The notes: generated by a model from the letters alone, not told the origin. A DNA stretch of 64,000 bases from Flammeovirga sp. EKP202 (GCF_014534745.1 NZ_JACVVP010000006.1:124001-188000); one strand, 5' to 3'; shown: positions 44,301 through 52,553, counted from the stretch's first letter. Made by a program: numbers and translations.

Positions 44301-45954
44301 AGCTCAGTTCTCTGTTTTCAATAAAGGCGTTTCTGATTTGGAGTACGAAGCAGAGGTCATTTATAAACTAAAAGAAGGACAAGAGCTTCCTGAATTAAAA
44401 GAAGATGAAACACTTACTTTTGCGGATTCAGTGGTTTCAGAACACATCAATAATACGGTGGCCGCTGGCTACTGGGCAAGTTTAGGCGGTGCTCCTACAA
44501 GTGTGGCTTCAAAAATGAAATCTCCAAAAGGTGGATTTATGATGACGCACGTAAAATCCAATGTGAACTATATTCATGAAGCAATGTATTCGGTTAGAGT
44601 AGAAGTTTATATTGGTGGAGATGAACCATTGGAAAGTAATCTTTTACATTCGGAAGACATCGAATTCCAATCGATTTATGGTCACACTTGGATGCTTTGG
44701 GAATTGGGACAGAGTGTATTTATTCCTGAAAATACCGACTTCTGGTTAGTGATTCACCACCCTCCTCTTTATTTCCAAGTGGGTTTTGAATTTGACTATT
44801 CTGATGATTATAAGTTTGAAGACAACCTAGTAAGTTTTAATCAAGGAGAAGAATGGGGATTTGATCCATTAAACCCTCGTTTATGGAAATCTAGAGCATT
44901 GTCACAAACTGCCAATGAAGGTTGGTTGTCATTAGATCAGCATCAAGGTACAGTAAAGCAAAATCAAAGTTTAGCATTCAATGCCTCTGTCAATAATGAG
45001 TTTTTGGGTAATGGTGATCAATGGGCCATCATTCGATTAAAAAGCAACGATCCTATTGAGCCAGAAACTGACATCAACTTCTATGTCAACACCAACAAAG
45101 CACCAAACTTTGAATATGTCCCGGTATCAGAAGACGAAAGCATTACGCTTTATGAAGGAAGTGACAGCACATTCAACTTTATCATTACCGATCCAGAAGG
45201 AGATGCGTTGACTTACACATTAGATTCAACTATTGATTTTGGTGTAATTCACCCAATCGATGAAAAAGTAGTTCAATTGACTTTCTCTCCTGACTATGAA
45301 GATGAAGGTCAATATGAAGTTCGATTTACAGCTACGGATGAATTTGGCGCTGAAAAGTCAGTTCAGATACCGGTAGAAGTCATGAACAGCAACAGAGTGC
45401 CAGAAGTAATTCAAATTGATGACATCTTCTTAAATGCTTATAGAGAGGAATTAGAATTAATCAATATCACTGACATCGTTTATGATTTAGATGAAGATCA
45501 ATTGGGTGTATTTGTTCAAAACTTCAATCCTGACTTAATCGAGTTGGCTTATGGTGATGATGAAGTGATTATCATTCCTAAAGAAGAAGGCATTGCATTA
45601 ATTGCTTATGGGGCCGATGATTTTAATGGTGGTTTCTCTTACAAATTCGCTTATGTAGTTGTAGAAGGATCAGTTACAGGAACGGAAGGTGAATTAGAAT
45701 ACACCATCAAAACCTTCCCGAACCCCGCCAATAATGTATCCAACATACAGATGGATTTGATGAAATCATCACAAGTAGAAATCCAGCTTTTCAACCTTCA
45801 AGGTCAGAAAGTAAAAGAAATATATCGTGATACTTTACCTACCGGCACACATCTCATTTCAACGGATGTGAATCAACTCAACTCCGGTATATACCTCTAC
45901 AGATTAATGATTGATGCACAACAAAAAGAAAGCATCAAGTTGATTGTAGAATAA
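38374..45954 (+). CDS. giant T9SS-secreted subtilisin-like (S8) protease
   Basis: 2526 residues. Signal peptide 1-22; prodomain about 23-165 (FDKNISPMQMVQNYKQLGG); S8 domain about 170-500 with the full triad D203 (AIVDGGIDTNHDD), H257 (DHGTHVGG) and S437 (GTSMACPHVSG). Then come a fibronectin-III-like segment (about 515-610) and an alternating array: module A (about 730-965), B (1176-1346), B' (1615-1779) and A' (2031-2239), joined by ASPM/Hydin-like sandwich linkers. A cadherin-like domain (2250-2370) precedes the T9SS type A sorting domain (2443-2526, NPANNVSNIQM, FNLQGQKVKEIYRD, LNSGIYLYRL). It is probably extracellular or surface-anchored. Module borders are approximate and judged by eye. 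Confidence 0.93.
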   Translation: MKNSIILLSILLWGWTSLLYAQTSEVEVEEGVIRMKFTSEIAQTFRTIELPSTDSRVNLTGVTAIDNFNNNQNIKSFKRVFPFSLQHEEKHRKHNLHLWYEVTFDKNISPMQMVQNYKQLGGTQIVKPVYKKSYIEPNQKFIPAEMNSNQRTQSFTFNDPLIDQQWHYENDGTRVGEEDADIDLAEAWKTTTGTPNVVVAIVDGGIDTNHDDIKGALWVNEAELNGEPGVDDDQNGYVDDINGYNFVAGGNVSATDHGTHVGGTVGARSNNGIGVAGVAGGDGTAESGARLMSCQIFLQAGASSGAENAYVYAADNGAVIAQSSWSYNSVGFYEEEVMDAIDYFVAEAGHYEGSPMKGGIVFFSAGNTGAHQLIYPSAHENVTAVAASDPFHMPTQYTTHGEWVDILAPGGATYEQEIEGVLSTVPGNNYAYFQGTSMACPHVSGVAALVLSEFGHKDFTPEELRQRIVDFSAPFHPDMHEYWNGLVGKGILNAVNSLSVNNGDAPEEVILQAENVLHNEFDVTWNVPRDPDDGEPAYFYVWFSDLPLTEDNYQNLQPYVFENNLKEGDQFTLSIGNTREGLDFYFAAVAQDKWGNTSELSNILKVTTAEAPRLVLAQDSIFLTVDVSKQTSLETSLFIENTKGGTLKWDAFAKNYGYIPEEDLEEPTQDGSNGLASISYDEKGLPTLNLHLPTKEKQIGYASPNSNLTTNIAVQNIQREDHFYNYPQITDYRAGLFYDRDEWPTEALGPETAKTVNFVHATRFEITSDYSFNLTHVGAFSYITNTTEPIIVEIRKGEPDAPTNATTIHTQEFTPTEEGLGWIEIPLTKNFRFEDSEVFWVVMHHPLGEEFPITSNRDYTGNPGRMFWISKNGGRTFEDVQNLSGGIWYYLLKVRALSTGNDGAWAYVDPVSGEVGPYQSSTPALKLDPSSLVNGSHKTAVGFYTNDPNYPAATIFVDLTVTGQQPELDYPSINALQNTFTNVLGRHSIDIKNTGFGDLVIYDGSTEIEGLEVNISDTVRVDYNETYSLPLHYTPASLGMQQGYVTLNTNIGELQLLITANVADPAVLTVSEEKIVLEQEFDEAPFSTTFTIKNDGDYPLEYRIPTDLFEKYTANHNELRELFENGWYPSGNRDGKPRNVESIYTYITSDEEDGPIAGTFTDISKTGTSIRHLTIGFLNADNIPVGFKFPFFDGTYDHININPDGVVGFGKIWTGGMSKDLSFPYTNTSEASIALLWKNFDPMYDYRNQEWGGDIFYETKGDQFIIQYDNIKSLSQEGRMTLQVVLFKNGDFELRYKDIEKADWYNQALVGIQNMEEDYGITIQSSSANKREYDFVSPLKDELIIRFQRHEDAPFIVEATPKAGLLLPGEEQEITLEIDAQAFRLYDGLHLNKLFIFNNGVDEIAELDIELTIAGELNLELEKSEITFDPLIENQTASDSIVFENTGSKAVEIVAISDLEHFEFTTQLPYPINPESRNVLEINYTPLTSGSHTEEFIITLSNGEEYTIQLKGNAYENPSPLLSQASFEVELEAKSSSTKSFTLTNQSSDHELWYTLQPKGQVQSLDLDYTSVSLFDTLSFLYGVTDTQEDAQPMLNYTWENIVSPENKIEVQTDAYYEIELPFAFMFYGEEYEKVWMNEHGFLTVVEPEVSTSNTYSIFEKDDSQKGMIAPLWALFEPNPSIPTAGLYYKTYEDYAVFEWYDMTSQFGFAMPGSATFQAVLFKTGQFEFRYNKVDNFDGEFNFGIESPDEKYVQDLGRAGVDWEQIFGEDFNDDRSILFTPPSKGTLQPNASKEFTLLFDAQNLYDGTYIDTVYVLSNSAKADSIIRVPVTFKVNGAPAPQIDETLALGTIYYVENVVTTDTLFINNTGTKHFEIDSLMYDSEADFEITTISGGTIQRNKDGRVYTKLEIPAKGQLPLLIHYTPQGLETLSENITVVADNGYRQTTQLTAEVVKAPSISVSTTDTTFQSNLIDLITAQFSVFNKGVSDLEYEAEVIYKLKEGQELPELKEDETLTFADSVVSEHINNTVAAGYWASLGGAPTSVASKMKSPKGGFMMTHVKSNVNYIHEAMYSVRVEVYIGGDEPLESNLLHSEDIEFQSIYGHTWMLWELGQSVFIPENTDFWLVIHHPPLYFQVGFEFDYSDDYKFEDNLVSFNQGEEWGFDPLNPRLWKSRALSQTANEGWLSLDQHQGTVKQNQSLAFNASVNNEFLGNGDQWAIIRLKSNDPIEPETDINFYVNTNKAPNFEYVPVSEDESITLYEGSDSTFNFIITDPEGDALTYTLDSTIDFGVIHPIDEKVVQLTFSPDYEDEGQYEVRFTATDEFGAEKSVQIPVEVMNSNRVPEVIQIDDIFLNAYREELELINITDIVYDLDEDQLGVFVQNFNPDLIELAYGDDEVIIIPKEEGIALIAYGADDFNGGFSYKFAYVVVEGSVTGTEGELEYTIKTFPNPANNVSNIQMDLMKSSQVEIQLFNLQGQKVKEIYRDTLPTGTHLISTDVNQLNSGIYLYRLMIDAQQKESIKLIVE

Positions 45955-45965
45955 TCAGAATTATC

Positions 45966-45990
45966 TGGGGGAGAACGTCTCTCTCCCCCA
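45966..45990 (+). other. GC-rich intercistronic hairpin
   Basis: TGGGGGAGA (45966-45974) and TCTCCCCCA (45982-45990) form a perfect 9-bp stem in AT-rich DNA between the protease stop and the next start. No T-run follows on either strand, so it is more likely an mRNA-stability or partial-attenuation element than a terminator. Confidence 0.6.
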
Positions 45991-46030
45991 CTTAAAAAAC
46001 AAATTTCTATTCATTTAAACTTTATCAAAC

Positions 46031-47827
46031 ATGAAAAAGCAAATCATTTTGTCCGCTTTAGTAGCGTCTTCATTTTTATCATCTTGTGACACTGCCGATC
46101 TTGATTCATTAACAGAAAGAGTAGAAGCCGTTGAAAAACGCTTAGATTCAATTGGTGGTGAAGATGCTGCATCTTTAGAAGCTACAATAGAAGATTTAAT
46201 GGCTTTAGTGGCTCAATTACAAACTGAAAGTACATCACACCAAGGAGATATTTCTTCGGTGGTAACAGATTTAGAGGCTTTACAATTACTATTGGATGCT
46301 TATAAAACAGAAAGCGACAGTCTACTCACTGACAACGGCGAAGCTGACAAATTACTTCAAGAACAACTTGATGGTGTTTTAACAGAGTTAGAAACTTTAA
46401 AAGGTGATGTTGCTGACAACAGTGCTTTAATTGAAGAATTAGAAAATGTAGTCAACGGTCAATCTGAAATCTGGTGGGGTCCTCTGATCACTGATGAGGA
46501 TTATACAAAATTCTTGACTTCAAATTATACGATCGTTTCAGGTAACGTTCAAGTCAATAATGATGATCAAACTGATGCATTGAAAGATGTAGTATTTATA
46601 GGTGGCCACGTTTCTTTTGTAGATGTTGCTGACGTAGAATGGGCCGTTGAAAACATTGCGGGTAATCTTTCTATTGAAAACCAAATGAACTTGGAAAATG
46701 TAGAGATGCCAAATCTGAAATCAATTGGTGAGGATTTGAAAGTTGAAAACAACTATGTCTTAGCTACTTTAAGCTTCCCTTCACTTTCTATTGTAGGTGG
46801 TGAAATCGAAGTAGATGGTGCTTCTCCTTCAAATGATGCATCTACCTACCTAACAACTGTAGATTTATCGGCGTTATCTGTTGTTTCGGGTGATATGGAA
46901 ATTGTAGCAACTGCAGTTGAAACGTTAGACTTAAGCAGTTTAGAATATGCTGGCGGTGATTTTGAAATGGATCAGAACATCGTGATGACTGGATTATACG
47001 CTCCGGAATTAACTACTGTTGAAGGGGAATTTGTAATCAGCTCTAATGAGAAACTAGAAACAATAGATTTTGATGCTTTAAAAGCTGTAGGTGGCTCATT
47101 CAGTATTTTATACAACTCAGGAAGCGATGTAGGGGTTGGTTTTATTGGTTTCCCTCCTATTGGTGGAGAAGATCCGGTTTACACAGGTTTAACTTCTATT
47201 TTCACATTCGGAATGTTAGAAACAGTTGGTGCTGATTTCACTATAGAAGGAAATGCGAATCTTACTACAGTTGATGGATTCAATGCTTTAACAGAACTAG
47301 GTCGTTACAATACTTTAGCTTTTGATGGAAATGAGAATTTAGAAGCGGTTTATGGATTCAATATGATTGAACGAATTGAAAACGTAAGAATAAACTTGTA
47401 TAGCTCAAGTAGTGCTACAAAACCATTCAATATCAATGCTTTCAATGGTTTAACTGCAACAAAAGCATTTAGCTTAATGGTAGGTTCTACAAACTATGAA
47501 GTACAAGAAATCAATGTTTTAAATGCTGTAACGAACATCAATTATGGTGGCGTAGTGAAAATTGGTGGTGATGGCACTGCAATCAACTTCGCTGAAGGTG
47601 CTGAATTGACTTTACTGACTACTGTTCAAGTCATTGAAGGAGCTACTATTAATGTAGTCGCTACTCCAGGTTCATTCAATAATTGGTGTGTATTTGCTGG
47701 TTTGATTGAAAATATTGCTGGAGATGATTGGAGATTCAATGGTACATTAAACCTCGTTGAGTTTGACCCAATGACTTGGTCGGAAACAGTAATTGACAAT
47801 TCTACAATTACGCCATGTGCGGAGTAA
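46031..47827 (+). CDS. surface lipoprotein with coiled coil and L-domain-like repeats
   Basis: 598 residues, lipidated at Cys19 (ASSFLSSC) with acidic DTADLD following, as for surface export. Residues about 20-145 are a continuous heptad coiled coil (LTERVEAVEKRLDSIGGE, LQTESTSHQGDISSVVTDLE). From about 165 on, short strand repeats of 20-25 residues recur (NIAGNLSIENQMNLENVEM, SIGEDLKVENNYVLATLSF, TVGADFTIEGNANLTTVDG), like receptor-L or leucine-rich solenoid domains. It is probably a stalked adhesin or binder completing the SusCD operon. A strong terminator follows, so the operon ends here. Confidence 0.85.
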   Translation: MKKQIILSALVASSFLSSCDTADLDSLTERVEAVEKRLDSIGGEDAASLEATIEDLMALVAQLQTESTSHQGDISSVVTDLEALQLLLDAYKTESDSLLTDNGEADKLLQEQLDGVLTELETLKGDVADNSALIEELENVVNGQSEIWWGPLITDEDYTKFLTSNYTIVSGNVQVNNDDQTDALKDVVFIGGHVSFVDVADVEWAVENIAGNLSIENQMNLENVEMPNLKSIGEDLKVENNYVLATLSFPSLSIVGGEIEVDGASPSNDASTYLTTVDLSALSVVSGDMEIVATAVETLDLSSLEYAGGDFEMDQNIVMTGLYAPELTTVEGEFVISSNEKLETIDFDALKAVGGSFSILYNSGSDVGVGFIGFPPIGGEDPVYTGLTSIFTFGMLETVGADFTIEGNANLTTVDGFNALTELGRYNTLAFDGNENLEAVYGFNMIERIENVRINLYSSSSATKPFNINAFNGLTATKAFSLMVGSTNYEVQEINVLNAVTNINYGGVVKIGGDGTAINFAEGAELTLLTTVQVIEGATINVVATPGSFNNWCVFAGLIENIAGDDWRFNGTLNLVEFDPMTWSETVIDNSTITPCAE

Positions 47828-47985
47828 TTCATTAACCAAAACTTCATCAACCTTCATTACATCATGAACGGTTGGTGAAGTCCTTCATTGATGAAAACCT
47901 TAATCAACTTATTTAAGAACTAAGCAAACTGAAAAAGAAATTTGAATTGGGATTAGTTTAAATAATTCAATTGGTTAGAAAAAGT

Positions 47986-48016
47986 AAATCCCACCCTCGA
48001 TGAAGGTGGGATTTTT
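47986..48016. terminator. bidirectional terminator ending the SusCD operon
   Basis: AAATCCCACC (47986-47995) pairs with GGTGGGATTT (48005-48014) with T-rich flank, between convergent genes. Confidence 0.88.
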
Positions 48017-48047
48017 ATATTGATCAAGTAGGTATAAATAACCTTTA

Positions 48048-48755
48048 TTACTTAATAAAAATATACCTAGTTAAGAAAATACCTGTTGCATCATCCTCAC
48101 CTGCATTAGATTCAACAGCACTATTAACAAATTTTAAATCCCAACCTTCTATTAATAAACCTGTTATCTTAGAGGTTAAAATGGCATCATTTGTAGCTAT
48201 ATTCTGAAAATTAATCCCCCCAACATTAAAAAGGTTTAGTAGTTTGGTTTCCTTTTGACTTGGTGCCTTATTTTGACGTCTTGAAACAGAACCTTGCTTT
48301 GTATCCGTTCCATCTGTTCTTGAGGTTGTTAATTGTTCAGCATCAATTAAAGTAGTAGATTCGATAATTCGTGACCTACCTATACCAGAGGGAACAATTG
48401 ATTCAACTACTGTTAATATTTTCACTCTAGTACCAGGAATATCTTCCATAGAGACTATTCCCATTTGTTTGTCAGTAATTTGATCTACAATTGCCGATCC
48501 CAAAAAGCGTTTAATGACAGTATTTGGAAATAATACAGCTAAGGAATCTCTTGAGGTTGTTAAGGTATGATCACCGTATAAATTACGATCTGATTCACTT
48601 ATCATTTTGTAAAATACAGTATAACGATTTGAATCATTCCTTTTGATACTATCAACTAAGACATCTTGCCCTTTTACAGTAGTTAAAATTGATTTTTGAG
48701 CAAATGATAAAAATGAAATAGAAGTTAAAAGTAGAGTTAAACAAAGATATTTCAT
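48048..48755 (-). CDS. secreted protein of unknown function
   Basis: 235 residues with a signal peptide (LLLTSISFLSFA, cleavage before QKSIL). The mature part has no recognised domain; it includes LTTVKGQDVLVDSIKRND, a Ser/Thr/Asp-rich middle, and C-terminal FLTRYIFIK. Own terminator-flanked unit downstream of sppA. It may be a small periplasmic or outer-membrane protein. Confidence 0.7.
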   Translation of the reverse strand: MKYLCLTLLLTSISFLSFAQKSILTTVKGQDVLVDSIKRNDSNRYTVFYKMISESDRNLYGDHTLTTSRDSLAVLFPNTVIKRFLGSAIVDQITDKQMGIVSMEDIPGTRVKILTVVESIVPSGIGRSRIIESTTLIDAEQLTTSRTDGTDTKQGSVSRRQNKAPSQKETKLLNLFNVGGINFQNIATNDAILTSKITGLLIEGWDLKFVNSAVESNAGEDDATGIFLTRYIFIK

Positions 48756-48798
48756 GGAAGTCTGTTTAATAATGAATAATTGAATTTAGTTTATAAAG

Positions 48799-48826
48799 AA
48801 ACCTCACTGTTAAATAAGTGAGGTTT
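48799..48826 (-). terminator. terminator downstream of sppA
   Basis: AAACCTCACT (48799-48808) pairs with AGTGAGGTTT (48817-48826), 10 bp perfect, with short T-runs on both strands. Confidence 0.75.
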
Positions 48827-48858
48827 TAAAATTAGTAAATGGTTTTTTTTTTAGGAAA

Positions 48859-50661
48859 TTAATATCCCTCAATTTCTTCTAAATAAGGAACTCTAGCTTG
48901 AACACCTTTCATTGAATTCATCCAATTCATGATTTTATCAGTTTCAGAAGAGTATTCTCCTAATAGGCTCTTTTTCAAACGAGCTTGAGTCTCTATTTCC
49001 AAGTTTTTCAACATTTCCTGGAAGAAATCAATCTCTCCTGGCAAATGCTTTACTTTATAAGCATCTTCTTCCAACCCAGCTAAATCAGCAGCAATTTTGA
49101 TTGCAGTATCATAACCACCTAGTTCATCTACTAGACCAACTTGCTTAGCTTGAACACCAGTCCAAACTCTTCCTTGTGCGACTTTCAATAAATCATCGAT
49201 GTTCATATGACGACCTTCTGCTGCTTTTTCAGTAAAAGTCTTATAACCTTCTTCTACGCTTTGTTGTATGATTGCAAAATCCTCTTTTGAAAAATCATCT
49301 AAAGGAGATTGGAAATTAGAAAACTCACCCGTACTCACAGCATAAGTTTTAATACCCAATTTCTTATTCAACAACTCTGATGGGTTAAACATTAAACCGA
49401 AAATACCAATAGAACCAGTAATCGTATTAGGGTAAGCAACAATCTTATCACATCCCATAGAAATATAATAACCACCTGAAGCAGCATAAGTAGACATTGA
49501 AGCAACTACCGGCTTTTTCTTTTTTAAGTTTTGAACTGCTCTCCAAATCAAATCAGATGAAAGGGCACTTCCACCAGGAGAATTCACTCTTAAAACAACA
49601 GCATCTACAGACTCATCATCTGCTAACTTATTGATTTCTTTTACAAGATCAACGTTAGTAATAGCTTTGTTACCTCCTTCTGATTTACCATAAATGATAT
49701 CACCCTCTGCAGCTAATACTACTACTTTTCCTTCTTTATCAAGATCTCTTCCTCTAGCATCAAAAGCCTTTTTGTATTTGTTATATTTAATAAAGGAAAC
49801 ATCACTTGACTTTTCTACTTCTAACATTTCTGCGATGTGTGCCTCTGCTTCGTCTTCGTAAACCAACTCATCTACGAATTTGTATTGTTGAGCATCATGA
49901 GCATTTCTAATCAGCATTTTATCAGAAATATTTTGTAATTCCTCTAACTTGATACCTCTTGATTCGCTGATACCAACCAAGTATTCATCATATAAAGAGT
50001 TAAGATAAGAAGAGATTTGTTCTTTGTTTGCAGCACTCATTTTATCGGTCATAAATGGCTCAACTGCGCTTTTGTATTTACCTACTCTGAAAATTTCAGG
50101 CTTCACACCAATCTTCTCAAAAAATCTTTTCAAGTAAACAATCTCAGAAGAAAGACCATTAAACTCTAACCCTCCAATTGGGTTCAAGTAAATCTTATTC
50201 GCCTCTGCTAACACATAATAGCCAGCCTCAGTAATATAATCGGCGTAAGCATAAATAAATTTACCTTCTTTTTTAAAGGCTTTCAAAGCTTCTCTTACTT
50301 CTAAAGCCATCGGCATACTACCACCAAAAGTTCCTCCTTTGATATAGATACCTGCAATTTTGTCATCTTTAGTAGCCTTATCAATTACATCTAAGTAATC
50401 TTGTAAGCTTACAGATCCGTTCGATGGAAAATAACTTGAATTGAGAGCTTCGAATGGGTCATTTTCTCCTATTTCTGCTAGTGGCTGGGATAATTTTAGT
50501 ACTAATACAGATTGATCGTCGATCATAGTTGGTTCAGAGCTATCGCTAGATGCTGCCGCGATAATTCCCATTAATGTGACACTTCCTCCCACAAATAAGA
50601 CCATCGAAAAAATAAAAAGTCCAATGATTACGGCGAATGTGGTTTTTAAAAATCCTTTCAT
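48859..50661 (-). CDS. sppA: signal peptide peptidase SppA, long form
   Basis: 600-residue inner-membrane protease (the 67-kDa type) that degrades cleaved signal peptides and lipoprotein remnants. N-terminal membrane helix 8-35, then two tandem S49 domains. The catalytic dyad is visible: K197 in GKYKSAVEPF (N-terminal domain, equivalent to E. coli K209) and S395 in YAASGGYYISMG (C-terminal domain). Also LRVNSPGGSALSSD and TGSIGIFGLMF. The C-terminus is soluble and periplasmic. It is divergent from the XRE-S24 gene and carries its own terminator. Confidence 0.95.
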   Translation of the reverse strand: MKGFLKTTFAVIIGLFIFSMVLFVGGSVTLMGIIAAASSDSSEPTMIDDQSVLVLKLSQPLAEIGENDPFEALNSSYFPSNGSVSLQDYLDVIDKATKDDKIAGIYIKGGTFGGSMPMALEVREALKAFKKEGKFIYAYADYITEAGYYVLAEANKIYLNPIGGLEFNGLSSEIVYLKRFFEKIGVKPEIFRVGKYKSAVEPFMTDKMSAANKEQISSYLNSLYDEYLVGISESRGIKLEELQNISDKMLIRNAHDAQQYKFVDELVYEDEAEAHIAEMLEVEKSSDVSFIKYNKYKKAFDARGRDLDKEGKVVVLAAEGDIIYGKSEGGNKAITNVDLVKEINKLADDESVDAVVLRVNSPGGSALSSDLIWRAVQNLKKKKPVVASMSTYAASGGYYISMGCDKIVAYPNTITGSIGIFGLMFNPSELLNKKLGIKTYAVSTGEFSNFQSPLDDFSKEDFAIIQQSVEEGYKTFTEKAAEGRHMNIDDLLKVAQGRVWTGVQAKQVGLVDELGGYDTAIKIAADLAGLEEDAYKVKHLPGEIDFFQEMLKNLEIETQARLKKSLLGEYSSETDKIMNWMNSMKGVQARVPYLEEIEGY

Positions 50662-50894
50662 ATAATTTATTTTGAAGTTATGTTTATAATTCTTTCCGAT
50701 AATGTAAATTCAATAAACAATAATTAAAGTTAAGACTTTATTACCGTCTTACAATATGTTTTAGTGTATAAAACTTATACAAAATCAAAAAAAAATGAAG
50801 TAGAAGTATATTTTCGTTGAAATATTTGGCATTTAATGTTCAATATCTTAAATTGACAAAAATTTTAGTATTCCTACGTGTAAAAAATCATCAA

Positions 50895-51731
50895 ATGTCG
50901 AAAATACCATCAAAATTTGGAAAAAACCTAAGGTTTTTAAGACAACAACAGAAGCCCAAATTAAGTCAAACGGAATTAGGAGATCAATTAAGTACAGAAG
51001 AAGATGTGGTCTCAAGAAGTGCTGTATCCTCTTATGAAGACGGACGTGCAGAGCCCAATTATTTCCGTTTAGAGCGCATATCTCATTATTTTAATGTCGC
51101 AATTGATGATATTTTGACCAAGGATCTTACACTAATGGATCCTATCAGCGTTCAAAAAAGAGAAAATACAGAAGAGCATATTTCTGGTAAAGGAATGCGC
51201 ATCTTAGCAATACCCACTGATAAGGAAACGGATGAAGAAAATATAGTTTTAGTTCCAGAAAAAGCTAGAGCAGGATATGCTGCGGGATATTCAGATACTT
51301 CATTCTTTAAAAACCTCCCAAAATATACGCTTCCATTCTTACCGAAGGGAAAGACTTACAGAGCATTTGAAATTACAGGTGACTCTATGCCTCCTCTTGA
51401 AGAAGGTACAATAATAATTGGAGAATATATTGAAGACTGGAAAAGTATCAGAGAAGGGTCTGTTTGTATAGTTACAACAAAATCAGAAGGTTTTGTATTG
51501 AAAAAGGTATACAATAACATCAATAATAACAACAGCTTTATTCTTAAGTCTACTAACCTTAAGTACTCTCCCTACGAGGTTAGTGCACTTGAAATCAGCG
51601 AAATGTGGCGTCTCGTTGCTCATATCTCAAGAGACTTCCCTGAGAAAGAAACAAATGATTCTTTTTCTGAAATGCAAGAAGCAATTTGGAGACTAGATCA
51701 AGAGGTGCTTAACATCAAAAGCAAAAAATAA
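50895..51731 (+). CDS. XRE-type repressor with S24/LexA-like peptidase domain
   Basis: 278 residues from ATG 50895; the frame extends 26 codons upstream to a TTG, but those residues have no helix-turn-helix character. Residues about 5-70 are an XRE HTH (FGKNLRFLRQQQKPKLSQTELG, SRSAVSSYEDGRAEP). The C-terminal domain has the S24 dyad S164 (GDSMPPLEEG) and K203 (GFVLKKV), and a possible A-G cleavage site at KARAGYAAGYSD (about 120-130). It looks like a CI/LexA-type regulator but no prophage or SOS genes are near. It is probably a chromosomal stress or DNA-damage regulator; target unknown. Confidence 0.88.
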   Translation: MSKIPSKFGKNLRFLRQQQKPKLSQTELGDQLSTEEDVVSRSAVSSYEDGRAEPNYFRLERISHYFNVAIDDILTKDLTLMDPISVQKRENTEEHISGKGMRILAIPTDKETDEENIVLVPEKARAGYAAGYSDTSFFKNLPKYTLPFLPKGKTYRAFEITGDSMPPLEEGTIIIGEYIEDWKSIREGSVCIVTTKSEGFVLKKVYNNINNNNSFILKSTNLKYSPYEVSALEISEMWRLVAHISRDFPEKETNDSFSEMQEAIWRLDQEVLNIKSKK

Positions 51732-51868
51732 TTCTAAATAAAATATTATTATTAGAGGAAATATTTGTTTTATCATCTATTTCCTTTTTTTTTGCCTTTT
51801 AAATAAAAAAACAGCCACTATTTGAAGATTGTTTAAATCTTGTCAAGAGATTTTTTTATGTAATAATA

Positions 51869-51876
51869 TAAATTTG
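51869..51876 (+). promoter_or_regulatory. candidate -7 box (TAAATTTG)
   Basis: TAnnTTTG match 152 bases upstream of the DUF4924 gene; a matching -33 box is not convincing. Confidence 0.3.
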
Positions 51877-52028
51877 ATGTTCGCTTTTTAATCTACTTAT
51901 ACAACAACATCTTATAACATAAAGAAAACTAAAATTGTATTTAAATAGTTGCTCATTGGTATTGCAATAATGATAGCTATTCAAGAATTTATACCAAATA
52001 GCTATTTACGTGTTTAGAACTTGCATTA

Positions 52029-52553
52029 ATGATAATAGCAGATAAAAAAAAGAAAGAAAATATATGTGAGTATATCATATATATTTATCAATCCGAGGAG
52101 TTATTGAGAGCCTTTAATTTTAATTTTGAAGATATAAAAGAGTATGTGCTTAAGCATATTACAAAATTAACTGAAGAGGAAAAAGAGGAAGTGCTGAACT
52201 GGCACAAAGAACTCATGAACCTTATGGAAAGTGAGGAAGTGATGAAGGAAGGACATTGTTCATGGGCACAAAACGAAATTGATACAATTTCTTCAATTCA
52301 TGATAATCTTCTAAAAGAAGATGAAGATTACTTGAAAATTTATCAAAATGCGTCTCCACATATTGAGAATAACTTAAAAATTGCTGACGGTTTAATTACT
52401 AATCCAATACAAATTTGTATAAATGGGATATTTGGGTTATTATTACTTCGAACTAGAGGGAAAAAAGTTGATGATCAGACGAAAGAGATTCTTAATACCT
52501 TCGGAGATGTTTTATCGTATCTTGCATTTAAATATAAACAACAGTTCTATTAA
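52029..52553 (+). CDS. DUF4924 family protein
   Basis: 174-residue soluble, mostly helical protein. The N-terminus MIIADKKKKENICEYIIYIYQSEELLR and the following FNFEDIKEYVLKH match the DUF4924 family of Bacteroidota. Function unknown. Features: acidic/basic helices, ALTEEEKEEVLNWH-like segment at about 47-60, a hydrophobic helix NPIQICINGIFGLLLL. It appears monocistronic. Confidence 0.82.
   Translation: MIIADKKKKENICEYIIYIYQSEELLRAFNFNFEDIKEYVLKHITKLTEEEKEEVLNWHKELMNLMESEEVMKEGHCSWAQNEIDTISSIHDNLLKEDEDYLKIYQNASPHIENNLKIADGLITNPIQICINGIFGLLLLRTRGKKVDDQTKEILNTFGDVLSYLAFKYKQQFY

Noticed and set aside
50817-50894. N-terminal TTG extension of the XRE-S24 protein
   Set aside because: The HTH begins after ATG 50895; the extension looks like AT-rich leader.
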